Shown: positions 43,244 to 52,839, counted from the stretch's first letter. The stretch: DNA of 64,000 bases from Phycisphaerales bacterium (GCA_020849615.1 JADLFW010000004.1:62001-126000); one strand, 5' to 3'. Made by a program: numbers and translations. Notes: generated by a model not told the origin, from the letters alone.

Positions 43244-45274
43244 TCAGGGCGCCATCCGGGCTGGCCCGGCGGGCCGGATGCCCTTGAGCCAGCGGATCCA
43301 CGCCACCAGGAAGCGGCGGTCGGCGGAGTCTGCGACACCATCGCCGTCGAGGTCTCGGTGCGCTGCATCCCACGCCCCCAGGTCGGACCAGTCCACCGCG
43401 CCGTCACCGGAGACATCCAGCCGGCCCGTGGTCGGGCCGATGGGGCTGGTGGGCGACAGGGCGTCGAGCTCAGCGCAGGTGACAAACGAGTGCGCGCCGC
43501 CCGCGGGCCCGGCGATGCGGATGCCGGTGGCCCATACCGGCGCGGAGAGCACGAAGTCGATGATCTGGAAGGGGCGGGCCGGGTCGAGGGGCTGCGAGGG
43601 CGCCGCGGGCAAAACGACCCACGCGCCATCGATCCGGGCCTGCACGGCGGCGGAGGTGAACCAGCCGCCGCTGGAGAGCGCATCGGCGAAGTGGTCGCCC
43701 TCGATGAATCGGATGGCGCTCACTTCGACGGGGCGGTCGTAGGTGACGGTGAGGGTGACGGGGGTGTCAGGCGGGGGCGGGGAGCCCTGGCTGGAGTAGT
43801 ACGCGCGGATGGAATCATCGATGACCTCAAGACCGCGGAAGTCCTGCTCGTGGCCGTTGGCGAAGTACCATGGGCTGGGCGAACCGCGGCCATCCGGGAC
43901 GGCGCCGGGCGGGAGCGAACTGGAGGCGTTGACCGCGCCGCCCGCACGCGGCACCCGGTTGTTGGCGCTGCGGCGGTCTTCATCCCACGTCGGGCTCTGC
44001 GTGAGGGCATCTCCGCCGGGAGCCGGGGGAAGGAGCCACACCCCGCGGGCCGCGTCGATGCGGCCGCCGGCGTCGAGGATGCGGCGTTCCACGATCGGGA
44101 GCATCCGCTCGGCCATCATGGTGAGCGTGTCCTGCCCCGCGATCCCGGGCGTGCGATCGGGGAATCCATCGCGCGTGCGCAGGATGTCGTAGGTGTCGGC
44201 CAGGGCGATGCCGGGGAACTGAGCCGCGAGCTGCGCGGTGCCCAGCATGGCGGCGACGAGCCCGCCCATGGTGGCCGTGCCGTTGTCGGAGTCCCACCCC
44301 GAGAGCGTGCCGATCTGCACCGTGCGGCGGAAGTCGCCGCCGCCGTACAGCAGCGCGATGAGGCCCGTACCGAAGTTCACGCTCGACTCGTACCAGTCGC
44401 GGTAGCGATAGCCGTGCAGCGCGGCATCGCGCTGGAACCGCACGTAGAACCTGTCGCGGGTGGATTCCCAGTCATCCGGGTCGGGGTTGGCGAGGAAATC
44501 GGCCAGGATGAAGTCGGCGATATCGGCGGACTTGGAGCCGTCGGGAAGGTAGCGCCGGGCCTGGGCGACCAGCCACACGGCGCGGTCGCGGGCGGCGAGG
44601 TCGGCGGGGACCTGCAAGGCGAGGGAGTACAGCACGATGTAGAACTGCGAGGCGTGGCAGGCGTAGCCGGAGGAGGTGGTCCGCACCGGGCCATCGCCGA
44701 GGCGCAGCGCATCCCACGGCATGCCCGGCGCGAGCAGCCCGGCGATCTCGGTCGTGAGCTGGGCATCGATCATGAGCCGGTGGAAGTTGGCGGTCCCCAG
44801 GCCCGTCGCCGGCGGCAGCACGCCGCGTCCGATCAACCGGCGGGCCTCGGCGTTGGACACCCAGATGTAGCGGTTGATGTGGTCGGTCCAGGCGGAGGCG
44901 ATCTGCCCGGGTGTAAGCGTCACGCCGCCGGTCAGAGAGAGTTCATCGAGGTAGACGTATTCGATGTCCGTGTCATCGTCGGCGAGCCAGGGGCTCTGCC
45001 AGGTCACGAACTCGAGGGGGTAGCCGCCGATCAGCATGCCCCAGTCGGCATCGGTCAGGAACGGCGCGGTCAGGCGCATCCCCTCGGTGCGCAGCCCCGT
45101 CCAGTTGGCGATGCACTCACCGAGCCAGAACGCGCGCATGCGGTCGGCGTAGTCGGCCCGGGAGATGATCCGAGGCGTGAGGTCGACCGCGGCGAGCGCG
45201 GAGCCGCCGGCGGCGGCCAGGAGCCACGCGCCCAGCGCGATCCGCGCCGGCGCACAGAGTCGCGACGGCATCAT
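43244..45274 (-). CDS. Secreted ADP-ribosylglycohydrolase-like protein with dockerin-type tail
   Basis: A 676-residue exported protein with a signal peptide ending SALA-A (about residue 28). The main domain resembles the ADP-ribosylglycohydrolase fold: WLADDDTDIEYVYLDE (about residues 95-110) and GWDSDNGTATMGGLVAAMLG (about 325-345) correspond to its two metal-binding sites. A beta-sandwich-like segment follows (VTYDRPVEVSAIRFIEG), then a divergent EF-hand pair, DVSGDGAVDWSD and DLDGDGVADSAD. GGAGGG lies seven bases before the ATG at 45274. The substrate is unknown. Secretion is unusual for this fold. It is upstream of lepB on the same strand. Confidence 0.82.
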   Translation of the reverse strand: MMPSRLCAPARIALGAWLLAAAGGSALAAVDLTPRIISRADYADRMRAFWLGECIANWTGLRTEGMRLTAPFLTDADWGMLIGGYPLEFVTWQSPWLADDDTDIEYVYLDELSLTGGVTLTPGQIASAWTDHINRYIWVSNAEARRLIGRGVLPPATGLGTANFHRLMIDAQLTTEIAGLLAPGMPWDALRLGDGPVRTTSSGYACHASQFYIVLYSLALQVPADLAARDRAVWLVAQARRYLPDGSKSADIADFILADFLANPDPDDWESTRDRFYVRFQRDAALHGYRYRDWYESSVNFGTGLIALLYGGGDFRRTVQIGTLSGWDSDNGTATMGGLVAAMLGTAQLAAQFPGIALADTYDILRTRDGFPDRTPGIAGQDTLTMMAERMLPIVERRILDAGGRIDAARGVWLLPPAPGGDALTQSPTWDEDRRSANNRVPRAGGAVNASSSLPPGAVPDGRGSPSPWYFANGHEQDFRGLEVIDDSIRAYYSSQGSPPPPDTPVTLTVTYDRPVEVSAIRFIEGDHFADALSSGGWFTSAAVQARIDGAWVVLPAAPSQPLDPARPFQIIDFVLSAPVWATGIRIAGPAGGAHSFVTCAELDALSPTSPIGPTTGRLDVSGDGAVDWSDLGAWDAAHRDLDGDGVADSADRRFLVAWIRWLKGIRPAGPARMAP

Positions 45275-45447
45275 GATTGAGCCCTCCGGAAGCAGGGACA
45301 AAATCGCTGCAGATCCTCAGGGATGATAACGGATGTGTGCCCGGGAACCTAGGAAGATATGCTCACACGCGCGCGGCAGGGCCGTATTCTTCCGCTCTTT
45401 GAAGGGGGCGGACGGCTCGAGGATGCGCAGCACGCGACGGATTGTCC

Positions 45448-46914
45448 ATGTCGGAACGACCCCCGTCATCACCCCGCATTGCCTGGCCCGCCCTTGTGCT
45501 GCCGGCGCTGTTTCTGCTGGTCGCCATCCCGGTCATCCTGTCGGGCAATCTGTCGGGACGGGCGGCGTACGACCAGTTGCTGTTCCACGAGCCGGCGATC
45601 CGCCAGTTCGTGCGCGAATGGCCCGTGTTCGACTTCAGCGACTACCTGTCGGCGACGACGCCGGGGTACCACCTGATCCTGGCGGGGTGGGCGAAGTTGG
45701 TGGACCCGGGCCGCCAGGCGCTGCAGCTGATGGCTTCGCTGTTCACGGTGGGTCTGCTCGCGAGCCTGTCGGGGGCGTGCGTGGAGCGAGCCAGGGGCCG
45801 GGCCCGGCGGGCCGGCGCGGACCTGGCGGCCCTGGTGTGCTGCCTTCCCGCGGCGGCGTCGATGTACATCCTGTTCCCGGGGATCTGGCTGCTGCCCGAC
45901 AACATCGGGTGGTGGCTGATGCTGACTGTGCTGCTGATCGCGCTGCGGCCATGGACGGCGTGGTCGCCGATCCTGGCCGGGCTGGCGCTGCTGGGCCTGG
46001 TGTTCACGCGGCAATCGCACCTGTGGGCGGCGGGGCCGATCTGGGCGGCGGCGTGGCTGAGCGCGGGAAAGCTGGTCCCGGGCCCGGCCGCGGGAAGCGC
46101 GAGCGCGGGCGCCTCGCCGGTCACCGAGGTGCGCTGGCTCTTCACGGCCATACCGGCCCGGGCCGGCGCGCTGGCGATCGCGGTGACGGGCACGATCCCG
46201 GCGTTCCTGGCGGTGCTGGCGTTCTACCAGCTCTGGGGCGGGCTGGTGCCGCCGCGGTTCCAGGCGCAGTACCGGGGCCTCTCGCCGGCGGCGATGGCGT
46301 TCTTCCTGAGTAACCTCGCCATTGTCTCGGTGTTCTTCGGCGGGTTCCTGCTGGCGCCGCTGCTGCACGCGTGGAAAACGCATCGCGGGCCGGTGCTGCT
46401 GGCCGGCGCCCTGGGGCTGCTCGCGGCGGTCATCCCCCCCACCTCTTACGACTACGACCACGGGCGCTCATCGGGGCTGTGGAACATCGCGCAGAAGCTG
46501 CCTGTGATCGCCGGGCACACCAGCGTGCTGCTGCTGGTGCTGACTCCCTTGGGCGCTGTGGCGATTGCGGGATGGCTCGCGGCCGTGCCCCGGCGGGAGC
46601 GGTGGGTGTACCTGGCGGCCGTCGCCGGCTTCATCGCCGCCCAGGCCGCGAGCCCTCAGCTGTGGCAGCGGTACAGCGAGCCGATGGTCCTGATTCTGGT
46701 GGCGCTGTGGGCGAGCAGGTGCATCACGACGCCGCCCCCCGAGGCGCCCGGCGGCGCGAGGGGGAAGCTGATCGGCGCGGCGGCGGCGTTCAGGCTGGCC
46801 GGGCCCGCCGCGCTCGCGCTGCTGTACTCGGGGGTTTCCTACCGAACGATCGCGACCGCCGAGCCGGTGAAGCCCGAGGAGAGCCCGCAGTATGTGGCGC
46901 CGGCCGGGCCGTGA
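45448..46914 (+). CDS. Polytopic membrane protein, GT-C-like
   Basis: A 488-residue integral membrane protein with about 10-12 hydrophobic helices from residue 13. The first extracytoplasmic loop, AAYDQLLFHEPAIRQFVREWPVFDF, then TTPGYHLILAG, is acidic and Tyr/Asp-rich. It resembles the first loop of lipid-linked-sugar glycosyltransferases of the GT-C class (ALG10-like layout). The donor would be a polyprenyl-phosphate sugar. No symbol is justified. ATG at 45448; an in-frame TTG lies six bases earlier. Possible -10 boxes are TATGCT (45359) and TATTCT (45383). Confidence 0.72.
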   Translation: MSERPPSSPRIAWPALVLPALFLLVAIPVILSGNLSGRAAYDQLLFHEPAIRQFVREWPVFDFSDYLSATTPGYHLILAGWAKLVDPGRQALQLMASLFTVGLLASLSGACVERARGRARRAGADLAALVCCLPAAASMYILFPGIWLLPDNIGWWLMLTVLLIALRPWTAWSPILAGLALLGLVFTRQSHLWAAGPIWAAAWLSAGKLVPGPAAGSASAGASPVTEVRWLFTAIPARAGALAIAVTGTIPAFLAVLAFYQLWGGLVPPRFQAQYRGLSPAAMAFFLSNLAIVSVFFGGFLLAPLLHAWKTHRGPVLLAGALGLLAAVIPPTSYDYDHGRSSGLWNIAQKLPVIAGHTSVLLLVLTPLGAVAIAGWLAAVPRRERWVYLAAVAGFIAAQAASPQLWQRYSEPMVLILVALWASRCITTPPPEAPGGARGKLIGAAAAFRLAGPAALALLYSGVSYRTIATAEPVKPEESPQYVAPAGP

Positions 46915-46923
46915 GCAAAGAAA

Positions 46924-46947
46924 AGGCCCCCGAGCGGGCGGGGGCCT
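46924..46947 (-). terminator. Terminator of the 487-residue tagged-protein gene
   Basis: Stem AGGCCCCCG / CGGGGGCCT, with an A-rich flank giving TTTTCTTTG on the minus strand, 26 nt after the stop at 46973. Confidence 0.75.
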
Positions 46948-46972
46948 CGCGAGTCCTGCACAGGTGGGCGGC

Positions 46973-48436
46973 TCAGCAGCCGGCATCGTAGAAGTTCAGG
47001 AACTCCAGGTAATCGGCGAAGTCAACGAGTCCATCGCCGTTGTAATCGACGGATGGGTCGCCCGCGTCAAAGCGGTTGAGGAACTCCAGGTAGTCGGCGA
47101 AGTCGACGAGTCCATCCTCGTTGAGGTCAGCGCTGCAGAACTCGATGAGGACCGCGGCGTTGAGCCCCGCGGTGGTGCCGTCCTCCAGGGCCACCTCGAT
47201 GAGGGCGAAGCGGCCGTTGTCGGAGACGGCGAAGGCCCGCGCGCCGCTGGAGATCGTCTTGACCGCACGAGCGTCGATGCTCGAATCGGACTCGAGGAGA
47301 ACCGCGCTGATGCCGCCGCCCGACAACCGGAGCAGGCCCGTGTCGTGCAGCGTGTCGGGGTTGGACCACTCCGCGAAGAAGAGAACGCGACCGCGGTTAT
47401 CGATATCGACCGGGCCCGACGAGGTGCCGAACGTCTCGTAGTTGTACGGGCCGAGGGCGGCGGGGATGGGGTTGCCCTCGCGGGCGACGACGGCGCCGTC
47501 GACGACGAGGACCTCGTTGTCGGCGGGCACGGAGCTGTCGAGCGGGGCCTTGATGACCCAGGAGCCCGAGTCGTTGAGGTCGAGGCCGCGGCCCGTGAGC
47601 CCGGCGTAGGTGCGCCCGGCGACGGGGGATGCGCCGCCCTCGGCGGCGAGGGGCGTGCCGACGGGCCCGCCGCTCCAGCGGTAGAGCGCCGTGTCGGCCG
47701 TGGTGGCGCCGGTCGTGTCGGAGACGAAGAGGATGGACCCCGCGTTGTTGAGAGCGATCTCGTGGCCGCCGGTGGCGAAATCGGCGACGGGGTCGGGCAG
47801 GCCCGGCAGTATGTCGCCTTCCTTGGCGACGACGGTCTCGAGCGGGAGCGGGCCCGACACATCCATGATGACGACCGCGCGGTCGACGGTGCTGGTGATG
47901 AGGGGGTCGTCGACGCTGGCCATGACCAGCAGCTCATCGGCGTCGTTGAAGCGGGTTTCGAAGAACCCGATGTAGGGTGTGCCCGGGCTGAAGGAGAGCG
48001 AGGTCGAGAGCGTGCTCTCCTGCAGAATGAGCGTGTCGTTGCGGAAGAGGCCCGAATCGGTGCTGAGCGAGCCGGTTCCGGCGAGGAAGAAGTTCCAGCC
48101 GCTGTCGCCATTGTTGTTGAGGGTCATGGAGTCGAAGCTATCGAGGGTGCCGGTGGTGGGCACGATGAGCGGCTGGCCTTCGCGGAGGAACGCCGCGCTG
48201 TTCTTGATCAGGACGTGGTCGGCCTCCGTGTCGATGTTGTCGGTGTCGGCCCAGACGATCCACTGGCCGCCGCTGTTTACGGCGAGGCCCTCGATGCTCG
48301 TCACCAGCCCGATGCCCGCGACGGAATCGCCCTCGCTGACCACGGGTGTGGCCTTGAACTTCTGCTGCGCCAGGGCGGTGGGCGCCAGGCCCGCCGCCAT
48401 CACCACGAGCGCCGCCGCGCGGATGCTCTTTGTCAT
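46973..48436 (-). CDS. Secreted NxxG-repeat protein with Cys-terminal dockerin-like tag
   Basis: A 487-residue exported protein with a signal peptide ending ALA-Q (residue 24). The body consists of repeated short strands of the kind EGDSVAGIGLV, NNNGDSGWNF, LNNAGSILFVSD and DIDNRGRVLFF, the pattern of tandem NxxGxxxF proteins from planctomycetes. The last 55 residues are a paired EF-hand dockerin-like domain (DLNEDGLVDFADYLEFLN, then DYNGDGLVDFADYLEFLN) ending FYDAGC. AAGGAGAG precedes the ATG at 48436 and a hairpin terminator follows. Function of the body unknown. Confidence 0.85.
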   Translation of the reverse strand: MTKSIRAAALVVMAAGLAPTALAQQKFKATPVVSEGDSVAGIGLVTSIEGLAVNSGGQWIVWADTDNIDTEADHVLIKNSAAFLREGQPLIVPTTGTLDSFDSMTLNNNGDSGWNFFLAGTGSLSTDSGLFRNDTLILQESTLSTSLSFSPGTPYIGFFETRFNDADELLVMASVDDPLITSTVDRAVVIMDVSGPLPLETVVAKEGDILPGLPDPVADFATGGHEIALNNAGSILFVSDTTGATTADTALYRWSGGPVGTPLAAEGGASPVAGRTYAGLTGRGLDLNDSGSWVIKAPLDSSVPADNEVLVVDGAVVAREGNPIPAALGPYNYETFGTSSGPVDIDNRGRVLFFAEWSNPDTLHDTGLLRLSGGGISAVLLESDSSIDARAVKTISSGARAFAVSDNGRFALIEVALEDGTTAGLNAAVLIEFCSADLNEDGLVDFADYLEFLNRFDAGDPSVDYNGDGLVDFADYLEFLNFYDAGC

Positions 48437-48677
48437 GATGCCACTCTCCTTGTTCGAGTTGCGGTTGTACCGCCGGGCGGCCGCAGAACGCGGCCCCGGC
48501 ACAACATCCCGGCCCGGGCGTGAGCGCCCCGGCCCGGCCCCGATCACTACACCCCCCCACGCCGACCCCCAACGCCTACCCCGACCCGGAGGCCAAGGCC
48601 CATCCGGCCTTGGTATACCCGGCGGCGCTTCGTGAATCAACGACGGCGCGCCCGCCCGGCGCTCGGCGCCCATGAAA

Positions 48678-48698
48678 AACCCCCGCCGGGCGGGGGTT
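48678..48698 (-). terminator. Terminator of the PQQ-like propeller gene
   Basis: Stem AACCCCCGCC / GGCGGGGGTT, followed on the minus strand by TTTCATG. It lies 33 nt after the stop at 48731. Confidence 0.75.
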
Positions 48699-48730
48699 CG
48701 TGCTATCGGCGCGTTGAGGTTTACATCCCG

Positions 48731-50140
48731 TCAGCAGCCGGCATCGTAGAGGTTGAGGAACTCGAGGTAGTCGGCGAAGTCGACGATGCCATCCTGGTTG
48801 AAGTCCACCCGCGGGTCCTGCGCATCGTAGAGATTGAGGAACTCGAGGTAGTCGGCGAAATCGACGATGCCATCGCCGTTGAGATCGACGATGCAATCGA
48901 CCCGCTCGGTGCGGTAGGCCCGGATGTTCGAGGTGCCGACGAGCACCAGCGTCCCGTCCCGGCCCATCGCCGGGCCGCCGATGTTGATGTTGGGCACGCT
49001 CACCGACCAGCGCTCGGTCAGGTCGGCGTTGAAGGAGAAGACGCGGCCGTCGCTGAAGGCGCCGTTGCTGAAGAAGACGCGGCCATCGCGGTCGATGGCG
49101 AACCGCGGCGTCATGAAGTCGGCGGCGATGCTGGAAGACGAGCTCATCACCGCGCCGTCATCAGGATCAAGCCGCTGGATGATGTTGCCGGGGGCCAGCA
49201 TGTACACCGAGCCGTCCGGGCCCACGCCGAACTCGGAGCTCGTTGACCAGCCGGCCGGGATGTGCCACTTCTCGACCAGGCCCGTGCCCGTGTCGGTGAA
49301 GGCGTAGAAGTTGTCCACCGGCGGGTTGTTCTGCGTGCGCGACAGGTAGACCGTGCCGTCGGGCCCGACCATCGGCGAGTTCTGGAGCGTGAAGCCGGGC
49401 ATGACGGGGCTGCTGTACTTGAAGGCGCCGGTAGTCAGGTCGAAGGCCTTGATCGAGTGCCCCCCGACCACCGCATCGGCGACGTACACGGTGTTGCCGT
49501 GCACGGCGCCACCGCAGTTGCCGCTGACCGAGCCGACGCGGGTCGCCGTCCACGCCGTCAGGCCGTCGGCCCAGCGGATGCGCTTGATGGTGCGGAAGCT
49601 GGCGATGATCAGGTCGCCGTTGTCGGCGAACACGACGCCGTCGTACGCGCCGGCATCGACCTCGTCGACGCTCTGCCAGATCTGGTGACCATCGGCGGCG
49701 TCGAGCGCGTAGGCCGGCGCCGATGAAGAGGCGCCGTTGCCGCCCCGGCACGCGAACACACGCCCGTTCTTCACCCCCGCGACCCAGGTCGTCCAGTCGC
49801 CGGTGACGAAGGGAATGTTGGCAATCCACTCCTGCGCGCCGGTGTCGAGGTTGATCGCCACCACCGGCGAGCTCGTCCCCGCCGCCGGCTCGGGCGGGAA
49901 GCCCGTCTGGCGAACGACGAAGACCCGTCCATCCTCGATGACCGGCAGCCACGAGATGATCGACGACCGCGTGGTGTAGGTCCACAGCAGGTCGGCGGCA
50001 TCCGGGCCCAGCTCGCTGGTCAGACCGTTGCGGCCCGCGTTCCCGCCCGAGTTGGTCCAGTCCGCGGCCCGGACCGTGCACACCGCGGAGATCGACAGCG
50101 CGACCGCCGCCCCGGCCCACACACGACTCATCATGTTCAT
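48731..50140 (-). CDS. Secreted PQQ-like beta-propeller protein with Cys-terminal dockerin-like tag
   Basis: A 469-residue exported protein. The signal peptide ends VRAA-D (about residue 26). The propeller blades resemble PQQ/YncE-type repeats: AINLDTGAQEWIANI, YALDAADGHQIWQSV, KAFDLTTGAFKYSSPV and NIIQRLDPDDGAVMS, with phrases such as GPDGTVYLSR and DRDGRVFFS. The tag has two EF loops (DLNGDGIVDFADYLEFLN, DFNQDGIVDFADYLEFLN) and ends LYDAGC. GGGAGCGGGAG lies before the ATG. No catalytic residues of PQQ dehydrogenases are evident, so it is more likely a binding or structural protein. Confidence 0.86.
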   Translation of the reverse strand: MNMMSRVWAGAAVALSISAVCTVRAADWTNSGGNAGRNGLTSELGPDAADLLWTYTTRSSIISWLPVIEDGRVFVVRQTGFPPEPAAGTSSPVVAINLDTGAQEWIANIPFVTGDWTTWVAGVKNGRVFACRGGNGASSSAPAYALDAADGHQIWQSVDEVDAGAYDGVVFADNGDLIIASFRTIKRIRWADGLTAWTATRVGSVSGNCGGAVHGNTVYVADAVVGGHSIKAFDLTTGAFKYSSPVMPGFTLQNSPMVGPDGTVYLSRTQNNPPVDNFYAFTDTGTGLVEKWHIPAGWSTSSEFGVGPDGSVYMLAPGNIIQRLDPDDGAVMSSSSSIAADFMTPRFAIDRDGRVFFSNGAFSDGRVFSFNADLTERWSVSVPNINIGGPAMGRDGTLVLVGTSNIRAYRTERVDCIVDLNGDGIVDFADYLEFLNLYDAQDPRVDFNQDGIVDFADYLEFLNLYDAGC

Positions 50141-50175
50141 GGCTCCCGCTCCCGTTGAATCACCGGCGCCGCCGA

Positions 50176-50192
50176 GCGTTCAGCGCTGAACG
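50176..50192. promoter_or_regulatory. Palindrome upstream of the propeller gene
   Basis: Perfect palindrome CGTTCAGCGCTGAACG, 37-52 nt upstream of the ATG at 50140, followed by a CCGGGCCC / GGGCCCGG inverted repeat. It could be an operator, or part of the transcript end of the next gene upstream. Confidence 0.3.
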
Positions 50193-50318
50193 TGCCCGGG
50201 CCCGCGCGGGCCCGGCGACCCCCCGAGCAAGCTAACGCCGGGCCCGGCGTAGGTCAACGAGCGCGCAGCGCAGCCGGTCCGCATTCGCGCGTTCCCGGGG
50301 ATCAGACCGGGGGCCCGA

Positions 50319-51367
50319 TTACCCGCCGCAGGTGTCGTACAGCGTGAGGAACTCGAGGTAGTCCGCAAAGTCAACAAGGCCATCGCCGTTGATGTCGGCC
50401 GCGGACTGCGAGATGTCGTAGGCGTTCAGAAACTCAAGATAGTCGGCGAAGTCGATCAGGCCATCGTGGTTGTAGTCGATCCGCGGGCACGCGGGAGCGC
50501 CCATCACGCCGTACAGGTTCAGCACGAACGAGGCGTAGGGCCGCTCGGGGCAATGGCCACCGCCGAACCAGAACTGCCCGACGTAGTTCGTGAGTGGTCC
50601 GCCAAGCTGGTTGAACCAGTCGAACCCGTCGATCACCCCCGTCGCGCTCCCCAGCCCGCCGAGGCTGAACGGCCGGGCCAGGTACGGGCCAATGATCCCC
50701 TTCGGACCGCCCTGGTGCTGCTCGAAGCTGTACCCGTAGCCGAAATCGTGCAGCCCATCCCCGTCAACGTCGGCATCGCCGAGCGCAAACTCCGGCCCGT
50801 GCCCTCGAGGTCGATGGTGTAGATCCACCCGCCGCCGCCCGGCAGCGTCCCATCGCCGCCCTGGATGTCCTCGATCAGGAATGCGCGGAATGTGGGCGGC
50901 GTGCCAGGGTTGAACGAGCCGTCATAGTCATCGATGAACGTGTTGATCATGTTGAGCCCGGCGACGCCGGGCCCGGCGGTGTCGCGCGGAATGTTGGTTG
51001 CATACGCCACGTCGTAGCCCGTGACCGTCGAGCCCGCCGCCACATCGCCCCAGCCGACGACCGCGGCCTCGAACGCGACCAGCCCCAGCGTGGGATCCCG
51101 CGTCGGCCGGTCGAGCCCATAGAAGAAGCTGCAACTCCCCGGAACGTCATCGTTCGCCCAGTAGATAGGCTGCGTGCGCGGGCCCGCGCCCGTGGGCGTC
51201 ACCGTTCGCTCGCCCGTCGCCATGTTCACGTAGACATGCCCCAGCAGCCGGGCCTGGATCCACTCGTCCTCGACCAGCATCGGTTCACTCGCCAGGGCAA
51301 CCCCCCTCGGCCCGGCCGCGCCACCGCAGGCCGCGATCACCATCCACGCATGCATCCGAAGATTCAT
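50319..51367 (-). pseudogene. Secreted dockerin-like protein, single-base frameshift
   Basis: A paralogue of the next gene (51408-52499). Translation from the ATG at 51367 gives a signal peptide, then GHVYVNMATGERTVTPTGAG and on to WIYTIDLEGTG. It then leaves the homologous frame. The neighbouring frame continues EFALGDADVDGDGLHDFGY, matching EFTIGDTASG...DGDGLADFGY of the paralogue. One missing base near 50795 explains it; the repaired product would be about 349 residues. The tag is present (DYNHDGLIDFADYLEFLN, DINGDGLVDFADYLEFL) but ends LYDTCGG rather than DAGC. It is either a sequencing/assembly error or a recently broken gene. No slippery heptamer is seen. Confidence 0.75.
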
Positions 51368-51407
51368 GAAAGCACCCTTTTTCACAAAGCTCTTGAGCAC
51401 ATGCAGA

Positions 51408-52499
51408 TCAGCCCACGCACGAGTCGTACCGGTTGTAGAACTCCAGCCAGTCCCCGAAGTCGATCACGCCATCCTCCGTCAGGTCCGCGCTGGCATCCTG
51501 CCGCTCGAAACGGTTCAGGAACTCGAGGTAATCCCCGAAATCGATCAGCCCATCGCCGTTGTAGTCGATCGCATCGCAGGGAGATGGCGCCACGGGCCCG
51601 TACAGGTTCATGTAGAACGAGGCATAGGGCGTCGCGGGGCAGGCACCGCCGCCGAAATCGAGGTCGGCGTAGTAATCCTGGTACGGGCCCGTCAGGCTGT
51701 TGAACCAGCTGAAGGAATCCACCACGCCGGTCGCGGTGCCGCCGCCGCCCAGGCTCGCGGGCCGGACCAGGAAGCAGCCCACGATGCCCTTGGGCTCCCG
51801 CTGATTCTGGATGAACGAAAAGCTGTACCCGAAATCGGCCAGGCCATCACCATCCAGATCGCCGCCCAGCCCGCTCGCCGTGTCGCCGATCGTGAACTCG
51901 AGCCCCGAACCCTCGAGGTCGACCGTGTAGGCCCACGAGCACCAGAAGTCCGAGCACGACCCCGTGCCGCGGTAGAAATCCATCAGCGTGATCGCCGCGG
52001 TCTCGAACGCCGGGCCCGCGCCGCCCGGCTCGGTCACCGGGCCGCCCGGATTCACCCGGCTGTCGTACCGCTCCAGGAACCCGACGCGGATGCCGAAGCC
52101 CTCGACGATCGAGCCGGGCTCTTCCGGCTCGATGTTGCCAACCATCGCGAAATCGAAGCCGTCCACGACGGCCGGGCCCGCCACATCGCCCCAGTCCACC
52201 ACCGTCGAGCCGAACTTCACGCGCCCCAGCGATTCATCGCGCGTGGGTCGATCCTGGCCGTAAAAATACGAACAACTCCCGGCGATGTCGCTGTTCTGCC
52301 AGAAGACCTCTCCGCGCCGCGACGCCGGGGCAAGCGTCTCGATGCGCTCTCCGGTCCGCGCGTTGATGTAGATGTAGCCCACGATTCGCGCGGGCAGGAG
52401 TTCATCCGCCACGTCGGGCTGCGCCACGGCCCGTGGGGCCGCGAGTCCGGTAACACCTCCGCACACGAGCACCATCGTGAGACCGATACCGCTTTGCAT
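51408..52499 (-). CDS. Secreted protein with dockerin-like tag, paralogue of neighbour
   Basis: A 363-residue exported protein. The signal peptide ends AVA-Q (about residue 26). The body has GYIYINARTGERIETL, SCSYFYGQDRPTRDESLG and YTVDLEGSGLEFTIGD; no family is recognised. The tag is divergent (DYNGDGLIDFGDYLEFLN, then DLTEDGVIDFGDWLEFYN) and ends RYDSCVG, with the Cys two residues from the end. AAGGGG lies before the ATG at 52499. It is a tandem duplicate of the frameshifted gene downstream; about half the body positions look identical by eye. Confidence 0.85.
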   Translation of the reverse strand: MQSGIGLTMVLVCGGVTGLAAPRAVAQPDVADELLPARIVGYIYINARTGERIETLAPASRRGEVFWQNSDIAGSCSYFYGQDRPTRDESLGRVKFGSTVVDWGDVAGPAVVDGFDFAMVGNIEPEEPGSIVEGFGIRVGFLERYDSRVNPGGPVTEPGGAGPAFETAAITLMDFYRGTGSCSDFWCSWAYTVDLEGSGLEFTIGDTASGLGGDLDGDGLADFGYSFSFIQNQREPKGIVGCFLVRPASLGGGGTATGVVDSFSWFNSLTGPYQDYYADLDFGGGACPATPYASFYMNLYGPVAPSPCDAIDYNGDGLIDFGDYLEFLNRFERQDASADLTEDGVIDFGDWLEFYNRYDSCVG

Positions 52500-52813
52500 T
52501 GCTGACCCCTTGGGAGACCGACGCCACGCGGCGGAGCGCCGCTCAACATCCCGGCATCGGTAGTTCCCCGGCTCAATCCTCATCGGCCGCGCGCCGGGAT
52601 GAACACCCCGATGCAGAACCGGGCCGCGGCCTCTCTCCAGGCCCGCCCCGCCGACCGACGCCCGGGCCCACCTGAGTCGGCCCGTGCTTCAGTATCTTCG
52701 CTGGCCGCCCGGATTCAAGTTCCATAAAAGCACTTGGAAGCGCTTCACCTTCTCGGCGGACGGCATCACTGGTCGCCGGAAGGGAATAAGACCGCACCGC
52801 GACGTGAGAAACA
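52500..52813. other. Spacer upstream of the 363-residue gene
   Basis: No gene. The word CAACATCCCGGC (about 52541) also occurs about 65 nt upstream of the gene starting at 48436, which may be a shared upstream element. The remainder is GC-rich with no clear promoter. Confidence 0.35.
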
Positions 52814-52839
52814 AACCCCGGGCCGCCGGGCCCGGGGTT
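52814..52839 (-). terminator. Terminator of the FG-GAP-like gene at 52873
   Basis: Eleven-pair stem AACCCCGGGCC / GGCCCGGGGTT with a four-base loop, followed on the minus strand by TGTTTCTC. Confidence 0.75.

Noticed and set aside
43238..45280. 680-codon plus-strand open frame
   Set aside because: It is the antisense shadow of the ADP-ribosylglycohydrolase-like gene. High GC gives long open frames on the opposite strand, and its composition is Gly/Asp/Val-rich nonsense.
48731..50140. PQQ-dependent dehydrogenase
   Set aside because: The blades resemble PQQ-like repeats, but no cofactor or metal ligands are seen and there is no cytochrome domain.
50785..50805. Programmed -1 ribosomal frameshift
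   Set aside because: A -1 shift would restore the frame, but no slippery heptamer or adjacent pseudoknot is visible. A missing base is simpler.
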